Origin: an uncultured Blautia sp.
Lineage (GTDB): Bacteria > Bacillota > Clostridia > Lachnospirales > Lachnospiraceae
Reading direction: 5' to 3'
Length of the DNA: 64,000 nucleotides
NCBI GenBank assembly: GCA_900540785.1
Contig: UQHF01000019.1
Span: forward strand, 1 to 64,000
Below are positions 24,103-32,940 of this stretch, one piece after another (position 1 is the first letter of the stretch; every line of letters starts with the position of its first letter). Both the position numbers and the translations under genes were made by a program. The notes beneath the pieces are model-generated. The model had not been told where the DNA came from. It made no database searches and saw nothing but the letters and a program-made list of their open reading frames with translations.

Positions 24103-24999
24103 ATGAAAGGAATCATTTTAGCGGGAGGCTCCGGGACACGTCTTTATCCACTGACTATGGTCACATCAAAGCAGCTTCTCCCCATCTACGACAAACCAAT
24201 GATCTACTACCCCATGTCCGTTCTCATGAACGCAGGTATCCGGGACATTCTCATCATTTCCACACCTCAGGATACCCCTCGTTTCCAGGAACTTTTAGGA
24301 GACGGTCATCAGTTTGGCGTAAACCTTACCTATGCAGTACAGCCAAGCCCGGACGGACTTGCACAGGCATTTATTATCGGAGAGGAATTTATCGGAAACG
24401 ATACAGTAGCTATGGTGCTTGGCGACAATATTTTCGCAGGACACGGTCTGCAAAAGCGTTTAAAAACAGCAGTGGAAAATGCGGAATCCGGAAAAGGTGC
24501 GACTGTATTCGGCTACTACGTGGACGACCCGGAGCGTTTTGGGATTGTGGAATTTGACAGAGAAGGAAAGGCTGTCTCCATCGAGGAAAAACCGGAGCAT
24601 CCCAAAAGCAATTACTGCGTCACAGGTCTTTATTTTTACGATAACCGAGTAGTGGAATATGCAAAAAACTTAAAACCAAGCGCAAGAGGCGAGCTTGAGA
24701 TCACAGACTTAAACAGAATTTATCTGGAAAACAACGAACTGAACGTGGAGCTTTTAGGTCAGGGCTTTACCTGGCTTGACACAGGCACACACGAAAGCCT
24801 TGTTGAAGCTACAAACTTTGTAAAGACAATGGAATGCCATCAGCACAGAAAAATCGCCTGCCTTGAAGAAATTGCTTATTTAAACGGCTGGATTACAAAA
24901 GAAGACGTATTAAAGGTATATGAAGTTCTGAAAAAGAACCAGTACGGACAGTATTTAAAAGACGTTCTCGACGGAAAATACCTGGATATTTTACATTAA
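24103..24999 (+). CDS. rfbA: Glucose-1-phosphate thymidylyltransferase
   Basis: Makes dTDP-glucose from glucose-1-phosphate and dTTP, the first step toward dTDP-L-rhamnose for surface polysaccharides. The 298 residues start MKGIILAGGSGTRLYPLTMV, the nucleotide-binding loop, and include YDKPMIYYPMSVLMNAGI, LGDNIFAGHGL and the C-terminal FTWLDTGTHESLVEA. The start was chosen for its AAAGGAG site and the conserved N-terminus; a methionine seven codons upstream has no such site. First gene of a three-gene cluster with rfbB and rfbD. Confidence 0.96.
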   Translation: MKGIILAGGSGTRLYPLTMVTSKQLLPIYDKPMIYYPMSVLMNAGIRDILIISTPQDTPRFQELLGDGHQFGVNLTYAVQPSPDGLAQAFIIGEEFIGNDTVAMVLGDNIFAGHGLQKRLKTAVENAESGKGATVFGYYVDDPERFGIVEFDREGKAVSIEEKPEHPKSNYCVTGLYFYDNRVVEYAKNLKPSARGELEITDLNRIYLENNELNVELLGQGFTWLDTGTHESLVEATNFVKTMECHQHRKIACLEEIAYLNGWITKEDVLKVYEVLKKNQYGQYLKDVLDGKYLDILH

Positions 25000-25028
25000 A
25001 CATACCATAAATAAAAGGAGATTTTTTC

Positions 25029-26048
25029 ATGAATATTATTGTGACCGGCGGCGCCGGATTTATCGGAAGCAACTTTATTTTTCATATGTTAAACAAATAC
25101 CCGGATTACCGCATTGTGTGCCTTGACTGCCTCACATACGCAGGAAATCTTTCCACACTCGCCCCTGTGATGGATAATCCGAACTTCCGCTTTGTAAAAG
25201 AGAGCATCACAGACAGAGAAGCTGTTTACCGTCTCTTTGAGGAGGAACATCCGGATATGGTCGTAAACTTTGCGGCAGAGAGCCATGTGGACCGTTCCAT
25301 TGAAAATCCGGAGGTTTTCCTTGATACAAACATCAAAGGTACTGCTGTTCTTATGGACGCCTGCCGCAAATACGGAATCCAGCGTTACCATCAGGTTTCC
25401 ACAGACGAGGTTTACGGCGATCTTCCTCTTGACCGCCCGGATCTTTTCTTTACAGAGGAGACACCAATTCACACAAGCAGCCCGTACAGCTCCTCAAAAG
25501 CAGGTGCTGACCTTCTTGTTCTCGCTTACCACAGAACATACGGACTTCCTGTTACCATCAGCCGCTGCTCCAACAACTACGGCCCGTATCATTTCCCGGA
25601 AAAACTGATTCCGCTCATGATTGCAAACGCACTTAACGACAAGCCGCTTCCTGTATACGGGAAAGGGGAAAATGTCCGCGACTGGCTTTATGTAGAAGAC
25701 CACTGCAAGGCAATCGATCTTATCCTTCACAAAGGACGCGTAGGCGAGGTTTATAACATCGGCGGACACAACGAAATGAAGAACATCGACATTGTAAAGA
25801 TCATCTGCAAAGAGCTTGGAAAACCGGAAAGCCTGATCACTTATGTGACAGACAGAAAAGGACACGATATGCGCTATGCCATTGATCCGACAAAGATCCA
25901 CAACGAGCTCGGCTGGCTTCCGGAAACAAAATTTGCAGACGGTATCAAAAAGACCATCCAGTGGTATCTTGACAATAAGGAATGGTGGGAAACGATTATT
26001 TCCGGAGAATACCAGAATTACTATGAAAAAATGTACGGAGACCGCTAA
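25029..26048 (+). CDS. rfbB: dTDP-glucose 4,6-dehydratase
   Basis: NAD-dependent short-chain dehydrogenase that converts dTDP-glucose to the 4-keto-6-deoxy sugar. The 339 residues show the Rossmann glycine motif TGGAGFIGSNFIFHM, the active-site DEVYGDL, the YxxxK pair in SPYSSSKAGADLL, and PYHFPEKLIPLMI. It is 29 bases after rfbA, with AAGGAG before the start. The length is typical. Confidence 0.96.
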   Translation: MNIIVTGGAGFIGSNFIFHMLNKYPDYRIVCLDCLTYAGNLSTLAPVMDNPNFRFVKESITDREAVYRLFEEEHPDMVVNFAAESHVDRSIENPEVFLDTNIKGTAVLMDACRKYGIQRYHQVSTDEVYGDLPLDRPDLFFTEETPIHTSSPYSSSKAGADLLVLAYHRTYGLPVTISRCSNNYGPYHFPEKLIPLMIANALNDKPLPVYGKGENVRDWLYVEDHCKAIDLILHKGRVGEVYNIGGHNEMKNIDIVKIICKELGKPESLITYVTDRKGHDMRYAIDPTKIHNELGWLPETKFADGIKKTIQWYLDNKEWWETIISGEYQNYYEKMYGDR

Positions 26049-26060
26049 GGGGGATTTTGT

Positions 26061-27002
26061 ATGAAAGTATTTGTAACAGGCGTTGCAGGACAGCTCGGCC
26101 ATGATGTGATGAACGAGCTGGCTGCCCGCGGCTATAAGGGAATCGGAAGCGACCTTGCCCCTTCTTACAATGGCATCATGGACGGCACTGCTGTCACAGA
26201 AATGCCATACGTATCACTTGATATTACAGACGCTTCTGCAGTAAAGAAAACGCTTCTTTCTGTGAAGCCAGATGTGGTAGTTCACTGTGCTGCATGGACT
26301 GCCGTTGACCTTGCTGAGGACGATGACAAAAGAGAAAAAGTCCGCGCCATCAATGCAGACGGCACAAGACATATCGCAGATGTGTGCAAAACTTTAAACT
26401 GCAAGATGGTTTATCTCAGCACGGATTACGTATTTGACGGACAGGGCACAGAGCCCTGGAAACCGGACTGTAAAGACTATCGACCTCTGAGTGTATATGG
26501 ACAGACTAAGCTTGAAGGCGAGCTTGCTGTTTCTGAAACTCTGGAAAAATTCTTCATTGTACGAATTGCATGGGTATTTGGAAAAAATGGAAACAATTTT
26601 ATCAAAACCATGCTGAAGGTAGGAAAAAATCACGACCGTTTAACTGTCGTAAACGACCAGATTGGAACTCCTACTTATACCCTTGACCTTGCAGTTCTTC
26701 TTGTTGATATGATAGAAACAGAAAAATACGGCTACTATCACGCAACAAATGAGGGCGGATATATCAGCTGGTATGATTTTGCCTGCGAAATCTTCCGTCA
26801 GGCAGCAGAGATGGGATATACGGATTATGACAGCGAACATTTGGAAGTCGCACCTGTCACAACAGCGGAATACGGCATTTCCAAGGCAGAAAGACCGTTT
26901 AACAGCCGCCTGGATAAGAGTAAGCTTACAGAAAACGGCTTCTCTCTTCTTCCCTCCTGGCAGGACGCGCTGGCGCGCTATTTAAAAGAAATTGAATTTT
27001 AA
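26061..27002 (+). CDS. rfbD: dTDP-4-dehydrorhamnose reductase
   Basis: Final step to dTDP-L-rhamnose, an NAD(P)H-dependent reduction. The 313 residues hold TGVAGQLGHDVMNELAARGY at the nucleotide site, HCAAWTAVDLAEDD, STDYVFDGQGTEPW and the catalytic Y-x-x-x-K in VYGQTKLEGELA. It follows rfbB by 12 bases. No rfbC (3,5-epimerase) lies in the cluster, so that enzyme must be encoded elsewhere or replaced. The gene ends in a strong terminator. Confidence 0.93.
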   Translation: MKVFVTGVAGQLGHDVMNELAARGYKGIGSDLAPSYNGIMDGTAVTEMPYVSLDITDASAVKKTLLSVKPDVVVHCAAWTAVDLAEDDDKREKVRAINADGTRHIADVCKTLNCKMVYLSTDYVFDGQGTEPWKPDCKDYRPLSVYGQTKLEGELAVSETLEKFFIVRIAWVFGKNGNNFIKTMLKVGKNHDRLTVVNDQIGTPTYTLDLAVLLVDMIETEKYGYYHATNEGGYISWYDFACEIFRQAAEMGYTDYDSEHLEVAPVTTAEYGISKAERPFNSRLDKSKLTENGFSLLPSWQDALARYLKEIEF

Positions 27003-27023
27003 ACAGAAAAGTTTTCAAAACAA

Positions 27024-27071
27024 AACGTACCGGAGATCAGATGCACATTCATCTGATCTCCGGTACTTTAT
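27024..27071. terminator. Strong intrinsic terminator between rfbD and the LCP gene
   Basis: Perfect 17-base arms starting GTACCGGAGATCAGATG with a 6-base loop and TTTATTTT following on the plus strand. It can end both the rfb operon and the converging capsule operon. Confidence 0.92.
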
Positions 27072-27090
27072 TTTACCTGAATTTCGTTTA

Positions 27091-28578
27091 TCACTGCGGC
27101 TGTACAATGGTCTGACCATTCTTTACCTGCTGTATCATTTCTTTTGCTGTATCAACCGTATTATAATCAGGAATCATAACGTATGCCGGCTGACTCATGG
27201 AATACGGCACCTGTTTATCGCCTGTTCCATCCACACTGTAGCTTACAATGTTCCATGCTCCACCTTCTGTAAGCTGCTGCTGAAGAAGACGGGCAATCTC
27301 TTCATAGGAAATATTGGTCTCAAAGCTTCCCTGAAGACTGGAAAGAATCGAGGAATAGTTTTTCAAGAGTTCAGGGGAAAGTGCTTTATTAATTACCCCC
27401 TGGATAACTGCCATCTGATTTTTACCTCTCTGTCTGTCACCCTCATTGAATGCGTACCGTTCTCTTGCAAAAGCAAGCGCCTGCTCTCCATTTACATAAT
27501 TGCTTCCTTGATTATAATGGAAACCGGAAGTTGAGAAATCATAATCTGATTCTACTGTGATACCACCAAGCGCGTCAATAATATTTACAAATCCGCCGAA
27601 GTTAATTCGGAAATAATTATTAATATCTATTCCGTACAGCATACTAAGCGTATCCATGCTTACACTGATTCCATAAATACCAGCATGGGTAAGTTTATCC
27701 GGTACGCCTCCTGAAATAGAAAGGGGAACAAAATAATCTCTCGGAGTGGAGACAAGAAGAAGCTGACGTGTTTTTGTATTTGCCACTGCAATAATATTTA
27801 CATCGCTTCTGCTCTTTGCCACAAGACCTCCTCTGTTATCAATTCCGCTGATATATACGGTATATACCTCTCCTGTTGCTTCCACATCTGGCTGTGATTG
27901 ACCGTCTGCATTCTGATCTTCTGACGGCTTATTTGCCGTCTCAATCACGGTCTCCACATGCTTAACGCTGATCTCCCGTATCTGTGATCCTATATCTCCA
28001 TAACCGTCCATCTCTTCCAGGACAGGAATATATGCCTGATTCAGAATAATTGCGCCTGTCTCCTCACGTCTCAGTCCATCTACCAGTTCTGTAAGACCTC
28101 TGTATTCCTGAACCTGGACTTCTGCTCCCAGCTCTGTTTTAATCTCTTCTAAAGTCTTATCTGTATTTTCTCTGTCAAGATCTGTGATGATTCCATATTT
28201 ATATCCTGATGTTGCAGCCAGTGAATCTGCGCTGTCCTGTGCTCTTACATAAATTCCTACCTGGGCGATCTCCGTCTCCACACCTGAAATTTTAGATAAT
28301 GCGGAGGTTGTTTTATAAAGATATACCCCTCCCACTATAAAAAGTGCACTGAACAAAACTGCAAGTACCGTTCCTATAATAAACCGAACAATATTATGAC
28401 GGTTCCATGTAAGAACAGTAACCAGAATCACAAAAATCAATAAAACAACTCCGATGACTGCCACAATCACTGTTGGTACCAGTTTTGTATAAACAAGCAA
28501 TCCCACAAATGCTGCCGATACAAGCAGAAAAACTGCAGCAATGATCTTTCCTGCTATGCCGCCACTTTCTCTTTCCAT
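27091..28578 (-). CDS. LCP family glycopolymer ligase (LytR-CpsA-Psr)
   Basis: Membrane-bound phosphotransferase that links teichoic acids or capsule to peptidoglycan. The 495 residues have three or four N-terminal hydrophobic helices (about 10-110), a loop domain, and the LCP domain at about 245-400. Its motifs are ISGIDNRGG, KSRSDVNIIAVANTKTRQLL with LVSTPRDYFVPL, GGFVNIIDALGGITVESDYD and LAFARERYAFNEGDRQRGKN, which hold the conserved Asp and Arg residues. Start chosen at the second nearby methionine because AGGAG is seven bases before it. Last gene of the capsule operon. Confidence 0.92.
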   Translation of the reverse strand: MERESGGIAGKIIAAVFLLVSAAFVGLLVYTKLVPTVIVAVIGVVLLIFVILVTVLTWNRHNIVRFIIGTVLAVLFSALFIVGGVYLYKTTSALSKISGVETEIAQVGIYVRAQDSADSLAATSGYKYGIITDLDRENTDKTLEEIKTELGAEVQVQEYRGLTELVDGLRREETGAIILNQAYIPVLEEMDGYGDIGSQIREISVKHVETVIETANKPSEDQNADGQSQPDVEATGEVYTVYISGIDNRGGLVAKSRSDVNIIAVANTKTRQLLLVSTPRDYFVPLSISGGVPDKLTHAGIYGISVSMDTLSMLYGIDINNYFRINFGGFVNIIDALGGITVESDYDFSTSGFHYNQGSNYVNGEQALAFARERYAFNEGDRQRGKNQMAVIQGVINKALSPELLKNYSSILSSLQGSFETNISYEEIARLLQQQLTEGGAWNIVSYSVDGTGDKQVPYSMSQPAYVMIPDYNTVDTAKEMIQQVKNGQTIVQPQ

Positions 28579-28681
28579 GAACATTCTCCTTTTCTGTATC
28601 TCTCACTTAATATCAGAAGACAGGACAATTTCTGTATCCTGCCTTCTGTTTTCTTTGCTTTATTCACATTGTTTCTTCAGA

Positions 28682-29422
28682 TTACTGAACTACGATCGTA
28701 AGAACAGCTCTGTTTGACTCATTTCCACTAGAATCTACTACGTAATATGTAAGCTCATACGTTCCCGGTACAGAGGAATCTACACTGCCCTCGATCTGAA
28801 TCTGACGGTACAATGTATTTGTTGCATCTACATCATCCTGAATATCTGATACATAACTTAACTGATCAACAGGTGTTCCCACCGGTATTTCCAGATAATA
28901 TGTTGTAAGATAGAATTTCGGAGCGCCAGGAGCCATAGCATCGATTTTTTCCTGCTCTCTCTTTGCCGCCTCTTCTGCCGGTGTCAGCTCTTCTACCTTT
29001 TCTGTATCTGAACTTTTCTCTTCCGATACTTCGGGCTCTTCTCCCTCAGATTCTCCGGACTCTTCTTTTTCTTCTTCCTTTTTTTCCTTGTCGCCCTTTT
29101 CATCGGACTCCATTGTAAACTGTCTCTTTGTTACATTGTTGCTGCTGTCTTTTGCCACGAAGGAAACATATACCTGATTTTCTTCTTTTGTGAAAACACC
29201 TTCCACTCTGAGAGAATTGCTTACATCTCCATCTTTGTCATCCCTTGCAGTCACTCCCTCCAGCAGTTCCTCATCTGTCATATCACTGCTGTAAACAGTC
29301 TCTTTATCTCCTGCAAAACTTATCTCAGGACCTTTTCTGTCCGCCATAAAGCGGATTCCTACTACAGTACCGCCAAGCACCACACTGAGCACTATCATTA
29401 ACGCCACAAGCCATTTTCGCAT
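28682..29422 (-). CDS. Membrane-anchored DUF5011-like Ig-fold protein
   Basis: Protein of 246 residues with an N-terminal membrane anchor or uncleaved signal (MRKWLVALMIVLSVVLGGTV). It then has an Ig-like domain (GVTARDDKDGDVSNSLRVEG, KDSSNNVTKRQFTM), an acidic low-complexity hinge at about 105-150, and a second such domain (VGTPVDQLSYVSDIQDDVDA, YVVDSSGNESNRAVL). The pattern matches DUF5011/bacterial Ig repeats, usually adhesive or structural surface domains. It lies between the Wzz-like and LCP genes of the capsule operon, so it may act in surface-polymer assembly. That role is inference. Confidence 0.8.
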   Translation of the reverse strand: MRKWLVALMIVLSVVLGGTVVGIRFMADRKGPEISFAGDKETVYSSDMTDEELLEGVTARDDKDGDVSNSLRVEGVFTKEENQVYVSFVAKDSSNNVTKRQFTMESDEKGDKEKKEEEKEESGESEGEEPEVSEEKSSDTEKVEELTPAEEAAKREQEKIDAMAPGAPKFYLTTYYLEIPVGTPVDQLSYVSDIQDDVDATNTLYRQIQIEGSVDSSVPGTYELTYYVVDSSGNESNRAVLTIVVQ

Positions 29423-29464
29423 TGTACTTTACTCCCTTAATCTACTATACACTTTTTTCACAGA

Positions 29465-30208
29465 TTATCTGCGGTGTTTCTTTGACTTTCCTCTCTTCTG
29501 TTTTTTGGATTTTTTTTCTTTATCCATGAGAGGAATGTTTCCAAGTACACTAAGCTGTAAATACCGCTCTACATCTTCCGGAGTTTTTACTGTATCATTT
29601 GAAAGATAAACTGCAAGAATGATAATTACAGAAAGAACAACTCCAAGCACGCCGCCAAGAATTCCATTTTTAACAAGACTGGGGCTTGCCGGCTCATTTG
29701 GGATATTTGCAGTTTCCACTACGTTTACTGCATCTACATCCATGACCTCCTGAATGTGTACAGATGCAACGTCACGGATTGCATTTGCAATCTGGCTTGC
29801 CATATATGGATCCTCATCTCTTACACTGATCGCTACAATACGTGTGTCCGTCTGATTTTCCACGCTGATCTTTTCCAACAGATCCTTGTGTTCCAGATCC
29901 AGGTTCAGCTCTGCGATCACACCCTCTGTTACGGTACGGCTCTTGATCAGCTCCGCATAGTCCTTTGTAAGAAGCGTACTTGTCTGCATATCCTGATTTG
30001 TTAACGTGTTATTATCCTGTTTGCTTAATACAACGATTTTCGTTGTGGATTCATACTGCGGATCAATAAACAGCATGGTTCCCACAATTGAGATCAGTCC
30101 TAATACAATACCGGAAAGGATAATAATTCCAAGCCTGCCAAGCAGCACATGGAAGATCTCACCTAAGTCGATTTCCACTTCCTGATTTTCTTTTATCTGA
30201 TTTTCCAT
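29465..30208 (-). CDS. Wzz/CpsC-like polysaccharide co-polymerase and kinase adaptor
   Basis: Membrane protein of 247 residues of the Wzz family, which sets polysaccharide chain length and in Gram-positives activates the CpsD-type kinase. Two membrane segments frame an extracellular domain: IIILSGIVLGLISIVGTMLF near residue 32-52, and GILGGVLGVVLSVIIILAVY near 185-204. The C-terminal cytoplasmic tail is strongly basic (KEKKSKKQKRGKSKKHRR). The kinase and phosphatase genes directly upstream support the role. Ribosome site GGAGAG. Confidence 0.9.
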   Translation of the reverse strand: MENQIKENQEVEIDLGEIFHVLLGRLGIIILSGIVLGLISIVGTMLFIDPQYESTTKIVVLSKQDNNTLTNQDMQTSTLLTKDYAELIKSRTVTEGVIAELNLDLEHKDLLEKISVENQTDTRIVAISVRDEDPYMASQIANAIRDVASVHIQEVMDVDAVNVVETANIPNEPASPSLVKNGILGGVLGVVLSVIIILAVYLSNDTVKTPEDVERYLQLSVLGNIPLMDKEKKSKKQKRGKSKKHRR

Positions 30209-30221
30209 CTTTTTCTCTCCA

Positions 30222-30935
30222 TTACCCTGTGATTTTTCTTGGATTTTTTATCAGTATCTCTCTGGTATAATCCTCTCCCATAGTCTTTACCATCTGGAGA
30301 TAGCATTTTCCCATATCCGGTGTTCTTTCTGTTTTTCTGTGTCCATCTGTACCCACAAAATCCAGAAGATCCTGTTTCATAAGCTTTTTGGCAAAACGCT
30401 TTACACCAAACCCGTCTTTACCGCTTATCGTGTCTGCATTTACCTGAATATAAGCGCCAAGATCTTTCAGCTCATCTATGAAATGAAGGTCGCCTCTTGT
30501 TGCTTTATAGCGTTCCACATGAGCTACTATGGGATTATAACCATTCAGCTTGAGCTGCTGTACACGCTCCTTTATGTATGCTTTCTCATCGCCGTAGCTG
30601 AATTCTACCAGCACATATCTGCTTCCTGCCATTGTAAGGCGCTCTCCTTTTTTCAGACAGGAAACCATATCCATGCTGCTGTGCAGCTCACAGCCAAGAT
30701 AAAGCGTCAAATCACCGGCAACTTCCTCCGCTGCCGCCTGCACTCTCAAAAACTGCCTTTTTACCACTTCGAGAGGAGGCTCAAACATTTTATATCGAAA
30801 ATGAGGAGTTACGATAATATTCCGAACTCCGTCTTCGTATTCCTTCCGGAGCAGCCATTTGGACTCCTCCAGGTTTTTTGCTCCGTCATCTACGCCAGGA
30901 AGGAGGTGGCAGTGAATGTCATATAATCCTGTCAT
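30222..30935 (-). CDS. CpsB/YwqE-type tyrosine-protein phosphatase (PHP domain)
   Basis: Metal-dependent phosphotyrosine phosphatase of the PHP superfamily, which dephosphorylates the capsule kinase. The 237 residues show the PHP metal motif DIHCHLLPGVDDGAKN at the start, IIVTPHFRYKMFEPP, a central LGCELH and VAHVERYKA, and the final metal site in FVGTDGHRKTERTP. The start overlaps the stop of the kinase gene by one base. Length normal. Confidence 0.92.
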   Translation of the reverse strand: MTGLYDIHCHLLPGVDDGAKNLEESKWLLRKEYEDGVRNIIVTPHFRYKMFEPPLEVVKRQFLRVQAAAEEVAGDLTLYLGCELHSSMDMVSCLKKGERLTMAGSRYVLVEFSYGDEKAYIKERVQQLKLNGYNPIVAHVERYKATRGDLHFIDELKDLGAYIQVNADTISGKDGFGVKRFAKKLMKQDLLDFVGTDGHRKTERTPDMGKCYLQMVKTMGEDYTREILIKNPRKITG

Positions 30936-31642
30936 TATTCTGTTTCTCCATAGCTTCCATACTTGCCATACTTGCCGTATTTACCGTATTTTCCATACTT
31001 GCCGTAAGTATCCTTCGTGTAATCCACCTTGTTCAGAACCGTTCCAAGGATCGGACAGTTTGTTTTCTCCAGCTGAGATTTTACATCCTGAACAAAACGA
31101 TAGCTGATGGCACCTGACTCAATTACGATCACAACACCATCGCAGGCATCTGCAATAACCGCACTGTCGATCACTCGTCCAAGAGGCGGCGTATCAATGA
31201 TCACATAATCATACACCTCTCTCACAGAACGCACCATATCCTTAAATAATCTGCTGCCCAGAAGCTCTGCCGGATTAGGCGGCACAATTCCTGAAAAAAT
31301 AATATGAAATTTAGGCTGTGATGTTGCACAGATAACATCTGCAAGCTTTGCCTGCTTTGACAGATAATGCGTAAGTCCCAGCACCTCTCCGTCTACCTCC
31401 ACACGTCCGAGCAGAACCGATTTACGCAAATCTGCGTCAATTAAAAGAACAGACTTGCCGCTCTCTGCCAGAGATGCAGCCAGATGGGAAGTTACATTAC
31501 TCTTCCCTTCGTTCGGCGTACAGCTTGTAAATGCAATGACCTTTTTATCTGCCCCACAGAACTGAAGATTTGTACGGAGAGCTTTGTAAGCTTCATCCAT
31601 CTGATAATCCTGTTTCCAATCATTAAGATTTACTTTTACCAT
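30935..31642 (-). CDS. CpsD/CapB-type bacterial tyrosine kinase
   Basis: BY-kinase that controls capsule or exopolysaccharide export through autophosphorylation on C-terminal tyrosines. The 235 residues contain the Walker A-like CTPNEGKSNVTSHLAASLAE, Walker A' SVLLIDADLRKS and Walker B YVIIDTPPLGRVID. The tail has seven tyrosines spaced every three residues (KYG repeats, then SYGETE), a longer and more regular tract than most relatives. It is the first gene of the operon leading to the phosphatase, Wzz-like, DUF5011-like and LCP genes, with a good promoter upstream. Confidence 0.93.
   Translation of the reverse strand: MVKVNLNDWKQDYQMDEAYKALRTNLQFCGADKKVIAFTSCTPNEGKSNVTSHLAASLAESGKSVLLIDADLRKSVLLGRVEVDGEVLGLTHYLSKQAKLADVICATSQPKFHIIFSGIVPPNPAELLGSRLFKDMVRSVREVYDYVIIDTPPLGRVIDSAVIADACDGVVIVIESGAISYRFVQDVKSQLEKTNCPILGTVLNKVDYTKDTYGKYGKYGKYGKYGKYGSYGETE
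30950..31006 (-). repeat. 9-base tandem repeat encoding the kinase tyrosine tail
   Basis: Six to seven copies of a 9-base unit encode Y-G-K (or Y-G-S) triplets. Units differ mainly at third codon positions, but some neighbouring copies are near identical. Copy number could vary by slippage, which would change the number of phosphorylation sites. Confidence 0.85.
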
Positions 31643-31715
31643 AATTTCTATTCACCTTTATCCCTTTATCCCCCCGGACTTCGTTTTATCTTTTAGCCGG
31701 GTTTCTCAATTTTCT

Positions 31716-31744
31716 ATTATACAGCTCAATCCCTTTTTAGGCAA
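31716..31744 (-). promoter_or_regulatory. Sigma-A type promoter of the capsule-control operon
   Basis: Minus-strand TTGCCT and TATAAT with a 17-base spacer, about 75 bases before the kinase start. The leader between them holds no recognised element. Confidence 0.65.
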
Positions 31745-31788
31745 GCTCTTTATACAAAGGATATATAGGAAAATATGCACAAATTTTT

Positions 31789-32940
31789 TTATTTGACCTG
31801 GATCGCTTTTTCCGGACACATTTCCTGGCAGCAGAAACAGCGGATACATTTTTTATAGTCGTATACCGGCGGTTTTCCTTTTCCGTTTTTAAAGTCTACT
31901 GCTTTTCCGGGAACAGGACAGCTCTTTACGCAGATCCCGCAGGAAATACAGCGGCTTTCCACAATATACGGTTTTTTCTGAAAAATGCGGAGCGTTTTGG
32001 CAAGCTTCGTCCACTTATTCCGTCTTACCGGTGTTCTGTCCACCTGAAAATCCGGTTTTCCGTATTCTTTTGCCGCCTGGGAGCAGGTCATCTCTCCGCC
32101 TGTGGTTAAAATCCTGATATTTTCTTCCCTGTACGTGCCAAGTCTCATTTTTTCTCCATGATAATTGGTAGGCACAAGAGACGGTTCAAGGAAAACAAGA
32201 TGGCAGAACACGCTGTCAAGCGCTACCGGGTCAGTGGACAGCAGCATAACCTTCATCGATACCGGGTCACCGGAACCCGGTCCGTTTCCTTCCATTGCAG
32301 TAATTCCATCCATAATATAAAGTTTTGGCTTCACACATTTATTCAGATCAACAAGCATTCTTGCAAAGCTGTCTGCACTTGGATATTGCGTATGACCTTT
32401 TGCCTTGTGAAGACCGTATACAAATCCGTAGCTGTTTTTTACAGCCCCCGTGATCCGCTCCAGCGCATGGGTTTTCATTTTACTTATGGAGATAATGCTG
32501 TCTGCCTCCAAAAGCTCAGGGGGAAGGATAAATTCCTTTGCCTGCGTTCCCTCGGGGAACGGAACGCGCACCCCTTCTTTATAATCAATCACAGGAACGT
32601 GATATTTTTCCAGCACTTCGTCCATACCTGTGCCTTTTATCACTTTACTGGCAGTCCCTGTACCACAGGAATCAGAAAGCACAAGGTTTTTATACCCCTC
32701 TTCCCTTAAAATGCGGACAAGTCCTCCCACTACAGAAGGGTGAGTAATGACAGCTCTCTCGATCTCTGCTTTTTTCAGAAGATTCGGTTTTAACAGTATT
32801 TTCTCCTCTTTTGAGACAAATTGTTCTGCTCCTCCAAGAAGATTCAACCCTTCTTTCAGCTTTTCATATACAGCTTCTTCATTATAATCTTCGCAGGGAA
32901 GAAGAACCACTGTGCTTTTTTTATTTTTCTCTTCTTTCAT
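31789..32940 (-). CDS. DUF362 protein with C-terminal 4Fe-4S ferredoxin domain
   Basis: The 383-residue protein pairs a DUF362 domain (KILLKPNLLKKAEIERAVIT, LSDSCGTGTASKVIKGTGMD, IISISKMKTHALERITGAV) with a two-cluster ferredoxin at the C terminus: CISCGICVKSCP and CIRCFCCQEMCPEKA, eight cluster cysteines in the usual CxxCxxCxxxCP form. Function of this fusion is not established; electron transfer to an unknown substrate is the plain reading. The start overlaps the ptsI paralogue stop by four bases. It is the last gene of the long pot operon. Confidence 0.88.
   Translation of the reverse strand: MKEEKNKKSTVVLLPCEDYNEEAVYEKLKEGLNLLGGAEQFVSKEEKILLKPNLLKKAEIERAVITHPSVVGGLVRILREEGYKNLVLSDSCGTGTASKVIKGTGMDEVLEKYHVPVIDYKEGVRVPFPEGTQAKEFILPPELLEADSIISISKMKTHALERITGAVKNSYGFVYGLHKAKGHTQYPSADSFARMLVDLNKCVKPKLYIMDGITAMEGNGPGSGDPVSMKVMLLSTDPVALDSVFCHLVFLEPSLVPTNYHGEKMRLGTYREENIRILTTGGEMTCSQAAKEYGKPDFQVDRTPVRRNKWTKLAKTLRIFQKKPYIVESRCISCGICVKSCPVPGKAVDFKNGKGKPPVYDYKKCIRCFCCQEMCPEKAIQVK

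Noticed and set aside
28971..29100. Acidic low-complexity stretch as a possible sequencing error
   Set aside because: It stays in frame between two Ig-like domains and suits a hinge region of a surface protein.
30950..31006. CRISPR array or assembly artefact at the short tandem repeat
   Set aside because: The repeat is 9 bases, in frame, and encodes the known kind of tyrosine cluster in BY-kinases, so it is coding sequence.
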